Below are positions 34,370 through 43,382 of a stretch of DNA of 64,000 nucleotides, piece by piece. Under the pieces are notes generated by a model. It ran no database searches. It was given only the letters and a program-made list of their open reading frames with translations, and was not told the DNA's origin. The stretch is from contig JADJYT010000016.1 of assembly GCA_016719635.1 (NCBI GenBank), positions 62,001-126,000 on the forward strand, in the 5' to 3' direction. Numbering within the stretch: position 1 is the first letter of the stretch; each line of letters starts with the position of its first letter. Position numbers and translations under genes: made by a program. This stretch comes from Sphingobacteriales bacterium (GTDB lineage: Bacteria > Bacteroidota > Bacteroidia > Chitinophagales > JADIYW01).

Positions 34370-36013
34370 CTATTTTTTAGCCGTTAGCATTGATTTATAT
34401 TTTGCTGCATCTGACAAAACATCAATAGCTTTCTGAACATCCAGATCATCCTTTAAGCTATTGGCAATTCTTCCCTTTTCATATTTATACCGGCTCACAA
34501 TCTCCTGCTCCAGGATACGTTTAATTTCCGGTTTAAATTTGGATAAATCTTTTGACTTGTCATGTTTCACTTTTTCTTCCAGTTCCGTAATTACTTTCTG
34601 TACATCGTCAGAATAGCTGTCTTCCTTGACACTCTTCTTTAAATCTTTCAATTTCAACTCACTCGGAGTGGTGTACTCATATTCTTTACCTTTCAGAAAG
34701 TCGGCAAACTGATTATATTCTTCATCTGTGAGGGAAAAATGACTGCTATCCCTTAATTCCTTGTGTTGATATCTGTACTGATTGGCAAAGTGGAAGATAT
34801 GATTGTTGGAATACAATGCAATGGTTATAGGCGCAACTTTTAATTCGTCCGTTTTGATATCCGGTTCTATTCCTGCTCCGTCCTTCACCACTCGTCCGGA
34901 TTTTGTTTTAAATTCTTTTCTCAAGGAATCTGCTAGTGCACTGGCACTTCCGTCCGTATTCCTGTGTGAATAGTCAATTCGCTGAATGCATCGTCCGCTT
35001 GGGATGTAGTATTTGGAAATAGTCACTTTTAATTTGGATTTATAAGCAACGGGTTTGGTCACCTGCACCAACCCTTTTCCATAGGTATTTTGTCCTATGA
35101 CAAGCCCTCTGTCCAAATCCTGTATAGATCCGGATACGATTTCAGAAGCAGATGCAGAACCTTCATCTGTCAGTACCGCCAATGGTATCTCCGTATCTAC
35201 CGGCTTCCCGGTTGTAGAATACTGCATATTGGCCTCCTGAATCTTACCTTTGGTATTTACAATATTGACTCCTTTGTCGACAAACGTATTGCAAATATTG
35301 ATCGCTTCATTCAATAAGCCACCTCCGTTTCCACGCAAATCCAGAATTACTCCTGCTAATTGCGGATACTTCTTAAGCTCCTTCAGTGCATCCTGCACTT
35401 CCGTTGAAGCATTATCGGTGAAACTGGTCAGTTTTATATACCCGATCTTACTGTTGACCATGCCGAAGTATGGCACATTCTCCAAACGGATCTCTTCTCT
35501 GTTGAAGGAGATTGTTTTCTCTTCATTGGAAATTGCCTTACGTATCTTTACGGTTATCTTTGTTCCCGGTTCTCCCTTTAATAACTGACTCACCTCATCG
35601 GAGTTATATTTAGTGGCAACCTTTCCATTTATCTCCAGAATGGCATCCCCGGCTTCCAGTCCTGCTTTTTGTGCAGGATATCCTTCATACGGATCAGTGA
35701 TTACCACATAGTCCCCCATTTTGGCAATGCGCGCTCCTATACCGCCATATTTTCCGGTTGTCTGCAATTGATATTCATCCAAATCTGCCCCTGTGATGTA
35801 GTTGGTAAAAGGGTCCAGACCATCCAGCATCTTATTAATACCATCTGTCATCAGCTTATTCGGGTCTATATCATCAACATAATAATTATTCAGTTCTTTA
35901 TATAACTGTGTAAATAATTCCATATTCTTGGCAATTTCGAAATAACGGTCCTTATCCGCAGCCTGTGTATGGAGAATTAAACAGAGACATAAAATGGTGA
36001 AGAGTCTTTTCAT
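34370..36013 (-). CDS. S41-family C-terminal processing peptidase
   Basis: Periplasmic protease of 547 aa that trims or degrades envelope proteins from the C-terminus (CtpA/Prc type). A signal peptide (to about residue 18, LHTQA) precedes an N-terminal helical part, then a PDZ domain (about 75-165, GGIGARIAKMGDYVVI to AGDAILEINGKV). The catalytic domain has VILDLRGNGGG, the nucleophile Ser in DEGSASASEIV and the general-base Lys in TYGKGLVQV. A C-terminal region of about 170 residues is Lys/Glu-rich. All catalytic residues are present. It lies 79 bases downstream of yidD and one base before tsaB. Confidence 0.93.
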   Translation of the reverse strand: MKRLFTILCLCLILHTQAADKDRYFEIAKNMELFTQLYKELNNYYVDDIDPNKLMTDGINKMLDGLDPFTNYITGADLDEYQLQTTGKYGGIGARIAKMGDYVVITDPYEGYPAQKAGLEAGDAILEINGKVATKYNSDEVSQLLKGEPGTKITVKIRKAISNEEKTISFNREEIRLENVPYFGMVNSKIGYIKLTSFTDNASTEVQDALKELKKYPQLAGVILDLRGNGGGLLNEAINICNTFVDKGVNIVNTKGKIQEANMQYSTTGKPVDTEIPLAVLTDEGSASASEIVSGSIQDLDRGLVIGQNTYGKGLVQVTKPVAYKSKLKVTISKYYIPSGRCIQRIDYSHRNTDGSASALADSLRKEFKTKSGRVVKDGAGIEPDIKTDELKVAPITIALYSNNHIFHFANQYRYQHKELRDSSHFSLTDEEYNQFADFLKGKEYEYTTPSELKLKDLKKSVKEDSYSDDVQKVITELEEKVKHDKSKDLSKFKPEIKRILEQEIVSRYKYEKGRIANSLKDDLDVQKAIDVLSDAAKYKSMLTAKK

Positions 36014-36092
36014 GGGTGTAGTATATTACTTTTAGTTAGAACTTAAAACTACTAAAAATAGTTTTGCTCAATGGTTAAAAAATATCAATTAT

Positions 36093-36341
36093 TCAGGGTA
36101 CCGGGTCATATCCGCTGCCGCCCCAGGGGTGGCAGGACAGGATTCTTTTTGCGGCCAGATAACCGCCTTTAAACAACCCGTGTTTTTGTAAAGCCTGAAT
36201 GGCATAGGTGGAACACGAAGGCTGGTAACGGCATTTGCTGGCTCCTAACAACGGTGAGACAGCGTATTTATACAACTGGATAAGCAGCACAAACGGGAAA
36301 ATAATTATTTTTCTAAAAATGGACATCAGTACAAAATACAT
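36093..36341 (-). CDS. yidD: Membrane protein insertion efficiency factor YidD
   Basis: Small peripheral membrane protein of 82 aa that assists YidC. The motif series YKYAVSPLLG, CRYQPSCSTYA, and RILSCHPWGGSGYDPVP is complete, including the three conserved Cys. Start could be the ATG at 36341 or the ATG five codons later (36326); both keep the motif region. In many bacteria it sits next to rnpA and rpmH; here a T9SS-sorted hydrolase on the opposite strand separates them by 1.7 kb, so an insertion between yidD and rnpA is likely. Confidence 0.93.
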   Translation of the reverse strand: MYFVLMSIFRKIIIFPFVLLIQLYKYAVSPLLGASKCRYQPSCSTYAIQALQKHGLFKGGYLAAKRILSCHPWGGSGYDPVP

Positions 36342-36450
36342 TATAACTTAATGATTATCTGCAAAATAAGGCAAAACCAACAGAACAATTTTAAAAGATG
36401 GCATCCTATTTGTTTTTGTTTCTACCGTAAATTATATTCAATTTTACAGG

Positions 36451-38082
36451 GTGAGAAAACTGCTTTTTATCTTTTACAGCTGCTTGATGCCTTTTTATTC
36501 GATGGGGCAACTTACTCAGTATGTCAATGGTTTTGATTACAAAAATATAAATACTCAGGCATTTATTCCTATGACAGGATGGAATAATAATCAGAAACAC
36601 ATATTGACGGTATTAAAACACAGTTTTGAATTACAGGAAATCATCAGTCATCCGACGGATACTTTATTTGTCTGGAATGCGTTGATGGGAGCAAAAAGCA
36701 TCTATACCAAAGATTCTTTGCTGCTTTGTTTTATCCGACCGGCTGATGCAGTGAAGCGTCCCTGTATTCTGCTGACGCACGGCAACAATGCCAGATACAG
36801 GAGCAGCTGGAATGAATTCATGAATTTTTATGCGATTGACTTGGCGATGCGTGGCTATTGCGTAGCCTACTATGAAAACCCAAGCAGTTTTGAAGCAAAA
36901 GAAATCACGGCAGTTCTGAACGAAGACGACAGTCATTTGCTGGCAAATCCCCGTAATGCCTTTTACAACGGCTTCCAGTCCGCCGTAGCAGCCAACCTGT
37001 TTATCAAACACCATGCAGTTTTGTATAATATCGATACGACTAAATTCTTTGCAGGCGGCTATAGCTTTGGCGCATTTCTGTCGTTGATGATGGCGACCGC
37101 CGATGTGGGTAAGAATTTTACAGACACTCTTTTTAACCGTCAGGGGCGTTTTACAGAAAAATCTATCTATAATGACCCGTACACTAAAAATATCCGCAGT
37201 GCATTCAGTATCGGCGGCGGACTGCCCAAAGACGATACGGCTGAAATCAACAACAGTAAGATGGGCGAATTCTTAGATATGTATGAAACGGATTTATCCC
37301 TTTTATTTCTACACGGAAGAACGGACAATTTCGTTTCTTTCGATTTGACAAAGTTTTCCGATAGTATAGCAGCCCCTGCTTATTTCTGGGGAGAAGGTCC
37401 GCGCGCACTGATGAATAAGATCAGGAAACAAAACTATCCGGTAACGTCCAAATTATTTGTGAACTGCAAAGGCGGGCATTCATTCCTTACATCTGTCTGC
37501 GGATACAGCAATCCGTATTGTCTGCCTCAATGGCAATGGCAGTATTTGCTGGCTCCTCCGAATGATTTATCCAATACCGGCACATATTTCCAAGATGCCT
37601 ACCGAGATACCTTGTTACACTACATTGCGTATCTGCATACGCAGATACACGATGTAGATGGCATTGTCAGTGATTTCCTTCAGCCTAAGATTTCCGGTTC
37701 CCTCTCCGTTTTTACGGATGCCGCCTATTATATCCAGCCAACCGATTCATTCACTTATGTTCGTCCGGAAGGATATTATACCCTGAGAACAAGCGACTGC
37801 GACGGAAATGTGATTGTGATCAGTTCCGCAACTGGAAATAATAGCAGCAATGATTTCCTTAAGATTTTCCCCAATCCTACCAATGGACGGCTAACGGTAG
37901 AGTGCCGGGAATCCATTCAGCAGATATCCATTTATAGCCTGTTGGGAAAGCTGATACAACAGATCAGTCATCCTGACAAACAAGCATCTCTTGATATGAG
38001 CCACCTGGAATCCGGGCAATACCTGCTGAGTATTGCCTTTATAGACAGGCTTATTTCGAAGAAAGTAACTGTGTTTCATTAA
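36451..38082 (+). CDS. Alpha/beta-hydrolase-like protein with type IX secretion sorting domain
   Basis: Exported protein of 543 aa. It starts at GTG (36451), the only choice that keeps the signal peptide MRKLLFIFYSCLMPFYSMGQ. The fold is alpha/beta hydrolase: CILLTHGNNARYRSSW, nucleophile Ser in FAGGYSFGAFLSL, an Asp in LFLHGRTDNFVSF and His in KGGHSFLTS. The last 80 residues are a type A C-terminal sorting domain (IFPNPTNGRLTVEC, then LGKLIQQ and GQYLLSI), so it is probably released or anchored at the surface by T9SS. Its last ten codons overlap the rnpA 3' end in antisense. It splits the common yidD-rnpA neighbourhood and may be an insertion there. Confidence 0.85.
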   Translation: MRKLLFIFYSCLMPFYSMGQLTQYVNGFDYKNINTQAFIPMTGWNNNQKHILTVLKHSFELQEIISHPTDTLFVWNALMGAKSIYTKDSLLLCFIRPADAVKRPCILLTHGNNARYRSSWNEFMNFYAIDLAMRGYCVAYYENPSSFEAKEITAVLNEDDSHLLANPRNAFYNGFQSAVAANLFIKHHAVLYNIDTTKFFAGGYSFGAFLSLMMATADVGKNFTDTLFNRQGRFTEKSIYNDPYTKNIRSAFSIGGGLPKDDTAEINNSKMGEFLDMYETDLSLLFLHGRTDNFVSFDLTKFSDSIAAPAYFWGEGPRALMNKIRKQNYPVTSKLFVNCKGGHSFLTSVCGYSNPYCLPQWQWQYLLAPPNDLSNTGTYFQDAYRDTLLHYIAYLHTQIHDVDGIVSDFLQPKISGSLSVFTDAAYYIQPTDSFTYVRPEGYYTLRTSDCDGNVIVISSATGNNSSNDFLKIFPNPTNGRLTVECRESIQQISIYSLLGKLIQQISHPDKQASLDMSHLESGQYLLSIAFIDRLISKKVTVFH

Positions 38083-38470
38083 GCAGCCGCTGCAATAGCT
38101 GCGTTATGGCTGCATCAACCTCTTTACAAATTCTTATCTCTTTAGCCTGATAGCTCAGCAAGAACAGCATTTGTTTGTTTTGAACGGTTAGTATTTCATG
38201 AATGGAAGACTTCTGCAGACGCACACTTTCACGCATCAGGCGCTTGAGTCGGTTTCTGTCGGTGGCGTGAGGGAAGAGTTTTTTGGGAACTGTAAATGCA
38301 AATTGCGCCGGAAAGGCGCAATTCAATTCAGTTTGTTTATAATAAATTCTTAGTGTCGGATTTTGAACAAAGGTTCTTTCGCTGAAGAGTAAATCGAGTA
38401 ATCTTTTACTTTTCAGACGTTCGTCTTCAGTGAAGGTAAGCCGTATATGTTTATCTGTTCCAGCTATTAT
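38051..38470 (-). CDS. rnpA: Ribonuclease P protein component, no standard start codon
   Basis: Protein part of RNase P, which matures tRNA 5' ends. The conserved N-terminal sequence HIRLTFTEDERLKSKRLL, then FAFTVPKK and the RNR box ATDRNRLKRLMRES, are plainly visible. The open frame runs from a TGA at 38486-38488 to 38051. Between that stop and the conserved part there is no ATG, GTG or TTG; the first standard start is TTG at 38326, which would remove the conserved first third. I place the start provisionally at the ATA at 38470 (a second ATA lies at 38467), overlapping the rpmH stop codon by four bases. A sequence error cannot be excluded. Confidence 0.8.
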   Translation of the reverse strand: MIAGTDKHIRLTFTEDERLKSKRLLDLLFSERTFVQNPTLRIYYKQTELNCAFPAQFAFTVPKKLFPHATDRNRLKRLMRESVRLQKSSIHEILTVQNKQMLFLLSYQAKEIRICKEVDAAITQLLQRLLNETQLLSSK

Positions 38471-38622
38471 TTTCCTTTTCTTTCGTCAGAAATAGATAAT
38501 TTTTTTCTGCCTTTTGCTCTGCGCGCGTTCAACACGGCTCTGCCGCCCTTTGTTTTCATACGCTCACGAAAACCATGCTTGTTTTTTCTTTTTCTTACCG
38601 ATGGTTGAAACGTTCTTTTCAT
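38467..38622 (-). CDS. rpmH: 50S ribosomal protein L34
   Basis: Very basic ribosomal protein of 51 aa, too short for many ORF lists. The sequence begins MKRTFQPSVRKRKNKHGF and continues with the family's RMKTKGGRAVLNARRAKGR, and ends SISDERKGK. The ATG is at 38622 and the stop TAA at 38467-38469. It is followed directly, with overlap, by rnpA; the rpmH-rnpA pair is near-universal in bacteria. Stop codon TAA is immediately followed by TAG. Confidence 0.96.
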   Translation of the reverse strand: MKRTFQPSVRKRKNKHGFRERMKTKGGRAVLNARRAKGRKKLSISDERKGK

Positions 38623-38779
38623 TTTATCTCAATTATTGAATTATTGAATGGTAGAATTATAGTGTAAAAACAGCTAAAAATTCGGACTGCAAAGATACTA
38701 TTTAATTTGAGAATTTGAAAATTAAACAATCTAAAATGCTTTTTTGAGCGAAAATTCAATGATTTAACCTTTAGGACAT

Positions 38780-38800
38780 CTTGAAAATCCCATTTTCAAG
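38780..38800 (-). other. Hairpin downstream of rho
   Basis: CTTGAAAAT (38780-38788) and ATTTTCAAG (38792-38800) form a perfect 9-bp stem with loop CCC. It lies 28 bases after the rho stop codon on the minus strand. No T run follows on either strand, so it may be a processing or 3'-end protecting hairpin rather than an intrinsic terminator. Confidence 0.5.
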
Positions 38801-38827
38801 TCTCCAAACCGGCTCATTTTCAAATTG

Positions 38828-40426
38828 TTACCGATTCATAGTCATCAGGAATTCTTCGTTGCTTCTGGTGCCTTTCATCTGTTGCAACAGGAATTTCATC
38901 GACTCTTCCGCCGTCATATCCGCTAAGTGGTTACGCAGTACCCACATCTTCTGTAAAGCATCTTTATCCAACAACAAGTCATCTCGACGGGTGGAAGACG
39001 AAATCACGTCAATAGCCGGAAAGATACGTTTGTTGGACAGTTTGCGCTCCAGCTGCAATTCCATATTACCGGTTCCCTTAAACTCTTCAAAAATCACCTC
39101 ATCCATCTTAGAACCGGTTTCTGTCAGAGCAGTAGCAATAATGGTCAACGAACCGCCATTTTCAATATTCCTGGCTGCACCGAAGAATTGTTTTGGTTTG
39201 TGCAGGGCATTTGCCTCCACGCCACCGGAAAGTACTTTTCCGGAAGATGGCGCCACGGTGTTGTGCGCACGCGCCAGACGCGTGATGGAATCTAAAAGGA
39301 TAACCACATCGTGTCCGCACTCCACCAATCGTTTCGCCTTTTGCAAAACAATATTCGAGACTTTTACGTGCCGGTCAGCGGGTTCGTCAAATGTAGAGGC
39401 TACAACTTCCGCATTTACACTGCGCTGCATATCCGTAACCTCTTCAGGCCGTTCATCAATCAACAAAATTATCAGGTATACTTCCGGGTGGTTCTTGGCA
39501 ATCGAGTTGGCGATATCTTTCAGCAACATCGTCTTACCGGTCTTAGGCTGTGCGACAATCATACCACGCTGCCCCTTGCCTATGGGTGTAAACAAATCGA
39601 CCACACGGGTGGAATAATTCGTGGCATCCTGAAATAAATCCAGTTTTTCCTGCGGGAATAACGGCGTCAGGTAGTCGAACGGAATTCTGTCTCTGATTTC
39701 CTGGGGCGTCTTGCCGTTTATCACTTCTACCTTCAGCAACGCAAAATATTTTTCCCCTTCTTTTGGCGGACGGATAGAGCCTACAATCGTATCTCCTGTT
39801 TTTAACCCCATTAATTTTATCTGTGAAGGAGAAACGTAAACATCATCCGGGGAGGAAAGGTAATTGTAATCGGATGAACGCAGAAACCCATATCCCTCCG
39901 GGATGATTTCCAATACACCCTCCCCCAAGATAACCCCGTCTAGATCAATATTAAAATCCACTTTCCTTTCTTCCGGCAACGGTGAATCGTTTAGTTCCTC
40001 TGTTACCTGCTCCCTGCGCACAGGGGTAGGATTGGCAACGTATTCCACCTCTTTTTTTTTGGTCTCAAAAGAGGGTGTTTCTATAACGGATACCATTTCT
40101 TCCTTGGCATGTTCTGCATGCATTGCGTTTCTTTCAGAAAAAGGATTCTCTTTAACTTTCTTTTGCGGCACCACTTTTTCAGCCACCTTGCGCGGGATAC
40201 GAACACGTTCTCTCTTACCCTTGGATTGTTCTTCTTCGGTAGCCTCTGTATTTATTACCGATTCTTCTTCTTTATTTGGCTCTTGCATATCTTGTATTTT
40301 TAGAATAAGCTCAATTAATTCTGGTTTTTTGGATTTGGCAATCTTTGCCTTTGGTATCATCAGCTTTTCAGCTATTTCTTTCAATTCAGGGAGTAACATT
40401 TCTGTTAACAGGGAAATATCGTACAT
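38828..40426 (-). CDS. rho: Transcription termination factor Rho
   Basis: Hexameric RNA helicase of 532 aa that ends transcription. The order is an N-terminal helical RHO_N domain (MYDISLLTEMLLPELKEIA), then a charged low-complexity insert of about 130 residues typical of Bacteroidota, the RNA-binding CSD (GVLEIIPEGYGFLRSS), and the ATPase. Walker A is QPKTGKTML, and the catalytic Glu and Arg regions follow in LIDERPEEVTDM and LERKLSNKRIFPAID. Standard Rho is about 420 aa; the excess is the insert. It is preceded by a leader of about 230 bases shared with the divergent serS promoter, room for the autoregulation usual for rho. Confidence 0.97.
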   Translation of the reverse strand: MYDISLLTEMLLPELKEIAEKLMIPKAKIAKSKKPELIELILKIQDMQEPNKEEESVINTEATEEEQSKGKRERVRIPRKVAEKVVPQKKVKENPFSERNAMHAEHAKEEMVSVIETPSFETKKKEVEYVANPTPVRREQVTEELNDSPLPEERKVDFNIDLDGVILGEGVLEIIPEGYGFLRSSDYNYLSSPDDVYVSPSQIKLMGLKTGDTIVGSIRPPKEGEKYFALLKVEVINGKTPQEIRDRIPFDYLTPLFPQEKLDLFQDATNYSTRVVDLFTPIGKGQRGMIVAQPKTGKTMLLKDIANSIAKNHPEVYLIILLIDERPEEVTDMQRSVNAEVVASTFDEPADRHVKVSNIVLQKAKRLVECGHDVVILLDSITRLARAHNTVAPSSGKVLSGGVEANALHKPKQFFGAARNIENGGSLTIIATALTETGSKMDEVIFEEFKGTGNMELQLERKLSNKRIFPAIDVISSSTRRDDLLLDKDALQKMWVLRNHLADMTAEESMKFLLQQMKGTRSNEEFLMTMNR

Positions 40427-40633
40427 ACGTCGAACTGGTTAGGTTGGAAAATGAAAAACATTAAAGCAGTGGATTATAGAATCGTTCGTTGAAATTGGTC
40501 AATAAATCTTGTGGAAATTTGATTGATACTGCAAATAAACAACTTTTTTACTAAAATCGCATGGTTTATGTTACTTTTTTTTGAAAAATACCCATTTAAA
40601 CGGGCACATTTAGCGTAAGCCGACCGCAATTTC

Positions 40634-40641
40634 TATCTTTG
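40634..40641 (+). promoter_or_regulatory. -7 promoter box of serS
   Basis: TATCTTTG matches TAnnTTTG exactly and lies 21 bases before the ATG at 40663, giving a leader of about 15 bases. The -33 region has only a weak TTTAG. Confidence 0.6.
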
Positions 40642-40662
40642 CAGCACAATACCAATGACAAG

Positions 40663-41934
40663 ATGCTTACCATTGACCAATTACGAAAAGATCCGGCATT
40701 TGCCAAAGAACGTTTAGCGCATAAACATTTTAAGGAACTGCAGTTTGTAGAGGAGATAATTGCGCTGGATGACCAGCGAAAAGCCTCTAAATCAATGCTC
40801 GATGACTTTCTGGCACAACGAAATACATTATCAAAAGAGATAGGCATTTTGATGAAAGAGGGGAAAAAAGAGGAAGCCGAAGCGCAGAAAGATAAAATTG
40901 CGGATATCAAAGAGGAAGCTGACGCATTAGAAGCCAAGGTATCAGAAACAGAGGCACAAATTTTCGAACGGCTGGTGCAGTTGCCTAATCTTCCGAACAG
41001 CATCGTTCCGGAAGGCAAAACGCCGGAAGAGAATGAAATTGCTTTTTCTGTGAAAGAAATTCCTGCGTTACCCGAAACGGCTCTGCCGCATTGGGATCTG
41101 GCTAAAAAATTTGACCTCATTGATTTTGAACTCGGCAATAAACTGACGGGTGCCGGATTTCCGGTATACAAAGGCAAAGGAGCCGCCTTGCAGCGCGCCT
41201 TAATCACGTTCTTTTTAGATAAAGCCATTGAAGCGGGCTATCAGGAAGTGCAGGTGCCACATATGGTGAACAAAGATTCTGCTTTTGCCACCGGCCAGTT
41301 GCCCGACAAAGAAGGGCAAATGTATCATGCCACTGTGGATGATTTTTATTTGATTCCGACCGCAGAAGTACCTATCACCAACATTTACCGCGATGAGATT
41401 ATAGATGAAAAATCTCTGCCGATTCAGAAAGTGGGCTATACGCCTTGCTTCCGCAGGGAAGCCGGCAGTTATGGCAAAGAGGTACGCGGCCTGAACAGGC
41501 TGCACCAGTTTGATAAGGTGGAAATTGTACGCGTTGAAAAACCGGAACATTCGTATGCCGCACTGGACGAAATGCTGAAACATGTGGAGGGATTGCTGCA
41601 GGCGTTGGAATTGCCGTACAGAATCCTGCGCCTGTGTGGCGGCGACATGACCTTCTCCTCTGCGCTGACCTATGACTTTGAAGTATTTTCCGGTGCACAA
41701 AAACGGTGGCTGGAAGTGAGTTCCGTTTCAAACTTTGAGACCTTTCAGGCGAACCGCCTGAAACTGCGTATCAAAGATGCCGACAACAAAAAAACGCTGG
41801 CGCATACATTAAACGGCAGCGCTCTGGCATTACCCCGAATACTCGCCAGCTTACTGGAAAACCATCAGACGGAGAATGGCATCAGGATACCTAAAGTGCT
41901 GGTGCCTTACACCAGGTTTGAACTTATTGATTAA
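40663..41934 (+). CDS. serS: Serine--tRNA ligase
   Basis: Class II synthetase of 423 aa charging tRNA-Ser and tRNA-Sec. The start is the ATG at 40663 (MLTIDQLRKD); the TTG 24 bases upstream lies on the -7 box and is excluded. The N-terminal coiled-coil tRNA arm (about residues 30-110, ending GIL-type KEGKKEEAEAQ) precedes the catalytic core. Motif 2 reads FRREAGSYGKEVRGLNR, with the tRNA-contact loop, and motif 3 is NGSALALPRILASLLEN. The length is normal. It is followed after 20 bases by the IscA-type gene, probably one transcript. Confidence 0.97.
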   Translation: MLTIDQLRKDPAFAKERLAHKHFKELQFVEEIIALDDQRKASKSMLDDFLAQRNTLSKEIGILMKEGKKEEAEAQKDKIADIKEEADALEAKVSETEAQIFERLVQLPNLPNSIVPEGKTPEENEIAFSVKEIPALPETALPHWDLAKKFDLIDFELGNKLTGAGFPVYKGKGAALQRALITFFLDKAIEAGYQEVQVPHMVNKDSAFATGQLPDKEGQMYHATVDDFYLIPTAEVPITNIYRDEIIDEKSLPIQKVGYTPCFRREAGSYGKEVRGLNRLHQFDKVEIVRVEKPEHSYAALDEMLKHVEGLLQALELPYRILRLCGGDMTFSSALTYDFEVFSGAQKRWLEVSSVSNFETFQANRLKLRIKDADNKKTLAHTLNGSALALPRILASLLENHQTENGIRIPKVLVPYTRFELID

Positions 41935-41954
41935 TTTGTACGTTTAATTCAAGT

Positions 41955-42281
41955 ATGATATCTATTTCGGAAAAAGCAAAAGAGCGCGTGTTGAAGATGT
42001 GGGAAGAAGACCAACTTTCCCCGAATCATTTTGTGCGTGTTTCCGTCACCAGCGGCGGTTGCAGCGGATTGACCTACAATATGAAATTTGATGACCAGCA
42101 ACAGGCTTCCGATGAAGTGTTCGAGGACAAAGGCATTAAGCTGGTGGCAGACCCTAAAAGTATCTTATACCTGCTGGGAACCGAATTAGATTTTTCAGAA
42201 GGACTGGATGGAAAAGGATTTTACTTCAACAATCCGAATGCAGCCCGTACCTGCAGTTGCGGCGAAAGTTTTAGCTTATAA
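41955..42281 (+). CDS. HesB/IscA-type iron-sulfur cluster carrier
   Basis: Small A-type carrier of 108 aa that delivers Fe-S clusters to target enzymes. The three ligands are visible: Cys in SGGCSGLTY and the C-terminal pair in CSCGESFSL. It is likely an ErpA or IscA/SufA equivalent; which of these cannot be told from sequence. The start ATG at 41955 lies 20 bases after serS, so they are co-transcribed. It ends 12 bases from the convergent pheS, with no terminator between them. In some Bacteroidota the A-type carrier sits in the suf operon; here it does not. Confidence 0.93.
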   Translation: MISISEKAKERVLKMWEEDQLSPNHFVRVSVTSGGCSGLTYNMKFDDQQQASDEVFEDKGIKLVADPKSILYLLGTELDFSEGLDGKGFYFNNPNAARTCSCGESFSL

Positions 42282-42293
42282 TTTAATGGTGGA

Positions 42294-43322
42294 TTAATGG
42301 GCGTTTTTAAATTGCCCCAGGAACCGAACGTCATTTTCGGACAGCAGGCGTATATCTTTAATCTGATATTTCAACATCGTAATACGTTCCACCCCCATTC
42401 CAAAAGCGAATCCTGTAAACTTCTTCGGGTCAATATTGCAATTTTCCAATACTTTCGGATCCACCATGCCACAACCCAGGATTTCTACCCAGCCACTGTA
42501 TTTACAGACATTACACCCCTTTCCACCACAGATAAAACAGGTGACATCCACTTCTGCCGAAGGCTCTGTAAATGGGAAATAGGAAGGACGGACTTTTATT
42601 TTTATATCCGGTCCGAAAAATTCCTTGGCAAAGAAATCCAGCGTCTGCAGCAAATCTGCAAACGAAACATCTTCGTCAATATATAATCCTTCAATCTGAT
42701 GAAAAAAACAGTGTGAACGCGCAGAAATGGTTTCATTTCTATATACCCTTCCCGGCGATAAAATACGGATGGGTGGCTTTTGCCTTTCCATGACCCTCAC
42801 CTGAACCGAAGAAGTGTGTGTACGTAACACCACATCCGGATTCACCTGAATGAAAAATGTATCCTGCATATCTCTGGCGGGATGGTCTTCGGGCATATTC
42901 AGGGCGGTAAAATTGTGCCAGTCATCTTCTATTTCCCTGTCTTCCTCGACGGCAAATCCCAAACGTTTAAAAATGTCTGTGATCTGGTTCCTGACAATGC
43001 TGATAGGATGACGGGCACCCAAAGGAACCACATCACCGGGTAATGTCAAATCGATGGATTCGGTTCCTGTACTTACCGTTTGTTGTAACTGTTCCTGATG
43101 TGCCGCAAATTTTTCTTCCGCCGCCTGCTTCACGCTATTCACCAACTGTCCGAATTCTTTTTTTCGTTCATTCGGCACATTTCTCATCTCGGCAAAAATG
43201 TCTTTCAATACATTCTTAGTTCCCAGAAAACGGATACGAAATTTTTCCAATTCGTCCGGGGAAGCAATCATCACTCCATTGACTTCCTCTAAGAGTGCTG
43301 TCGTCTGCTGAAAAATATCCAT
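42294..43322 (-). CDS. pheS: Phenylalanine--tRNA ligase alpha subunit
   Basis: Catalytic subunit (342 aa) of the alpha2-beta2 synthetase. An N-terminal helical arm of about 90 residues that contacts tRNA precedes the class II core. Visible are GARHPISIVRNQI, motif 2 (VYRNETISARSHCFFHQIEG), the acceptor region with FTEPSAEVDV, and the C-terminal GFAFGMGVERITML of motif 3. The start is ATG at 43322. A zinc-like Cys run (CFICGGKGCNVC) is present in the core, common in bacterial PheS insert regions. The beta subunit pheT is not in the window. A strong hairpin just upstream ends the previous gene. Confidence 0.97.
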   Translation of the reverse strand: MDIFQQTTALLEEVNGVMIASPDELEKFRIRFLGTKNVLKDIFAEMRNVPNERKKEFGQLVNSVKQAAEEKFAAHQEQLQQTVSTGTESIDLTLPGDVVPLGARHPISIVRNQITDIFKRLGFAVEEDREIEDDWHNFTALNMPEDHPARDMQDTFFIQVNPDVVLRTHTSSVQVRVMERQKPPIRILSPGRVYRNETISARSHCFFHQIEGLYIDEDVSFADLLQTLDFFAKEFFGPDIKIKVRPSYFPFTEPSAEVDVTCFICGGKGCNVCKYSGWVEILGCGMVDPKVLENCNIDPKKFTGFAFGMGVERITMLKYQIKDIRLLSENDVRFLGQFKNAH

Positions 43323-43333
43323 CCTTCAAAATT

Positions 43334-43364
43334 AAAAAAAGAGGCATAAAAAATGCCTCTTTTT
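43334..43364 (-). terminator. Terminator between the PhoD-like lipoprotein gene and pheS
   Basis: GAGGCAT (43341-43347) and ATGCCTC (43353-43359), extended by A5 and T5 flanks, form a stem that works in either direction. On the minus strand it ends the PhoD-like lipoprotein gene whose stop is at 43383. Confidence 0.85.
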
Positions 43365-43382
43365 AAGTTGTATAAAGATTAA

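Noticed and set aside
38781..39617. Plus-strand frame of 278 codons opposite rho
   Set aside because: It is antisense to the well-conserved rho coding region, has low-complexity Ser-rich content and no family resemblance.
40639..40662. Longer SerS starting at the TTG at 40639
   Set aside because: The TTG lies inside the -7 promoter box TATCTTTG, and SerS normally begins with the MLTIDQLR-type sequence.
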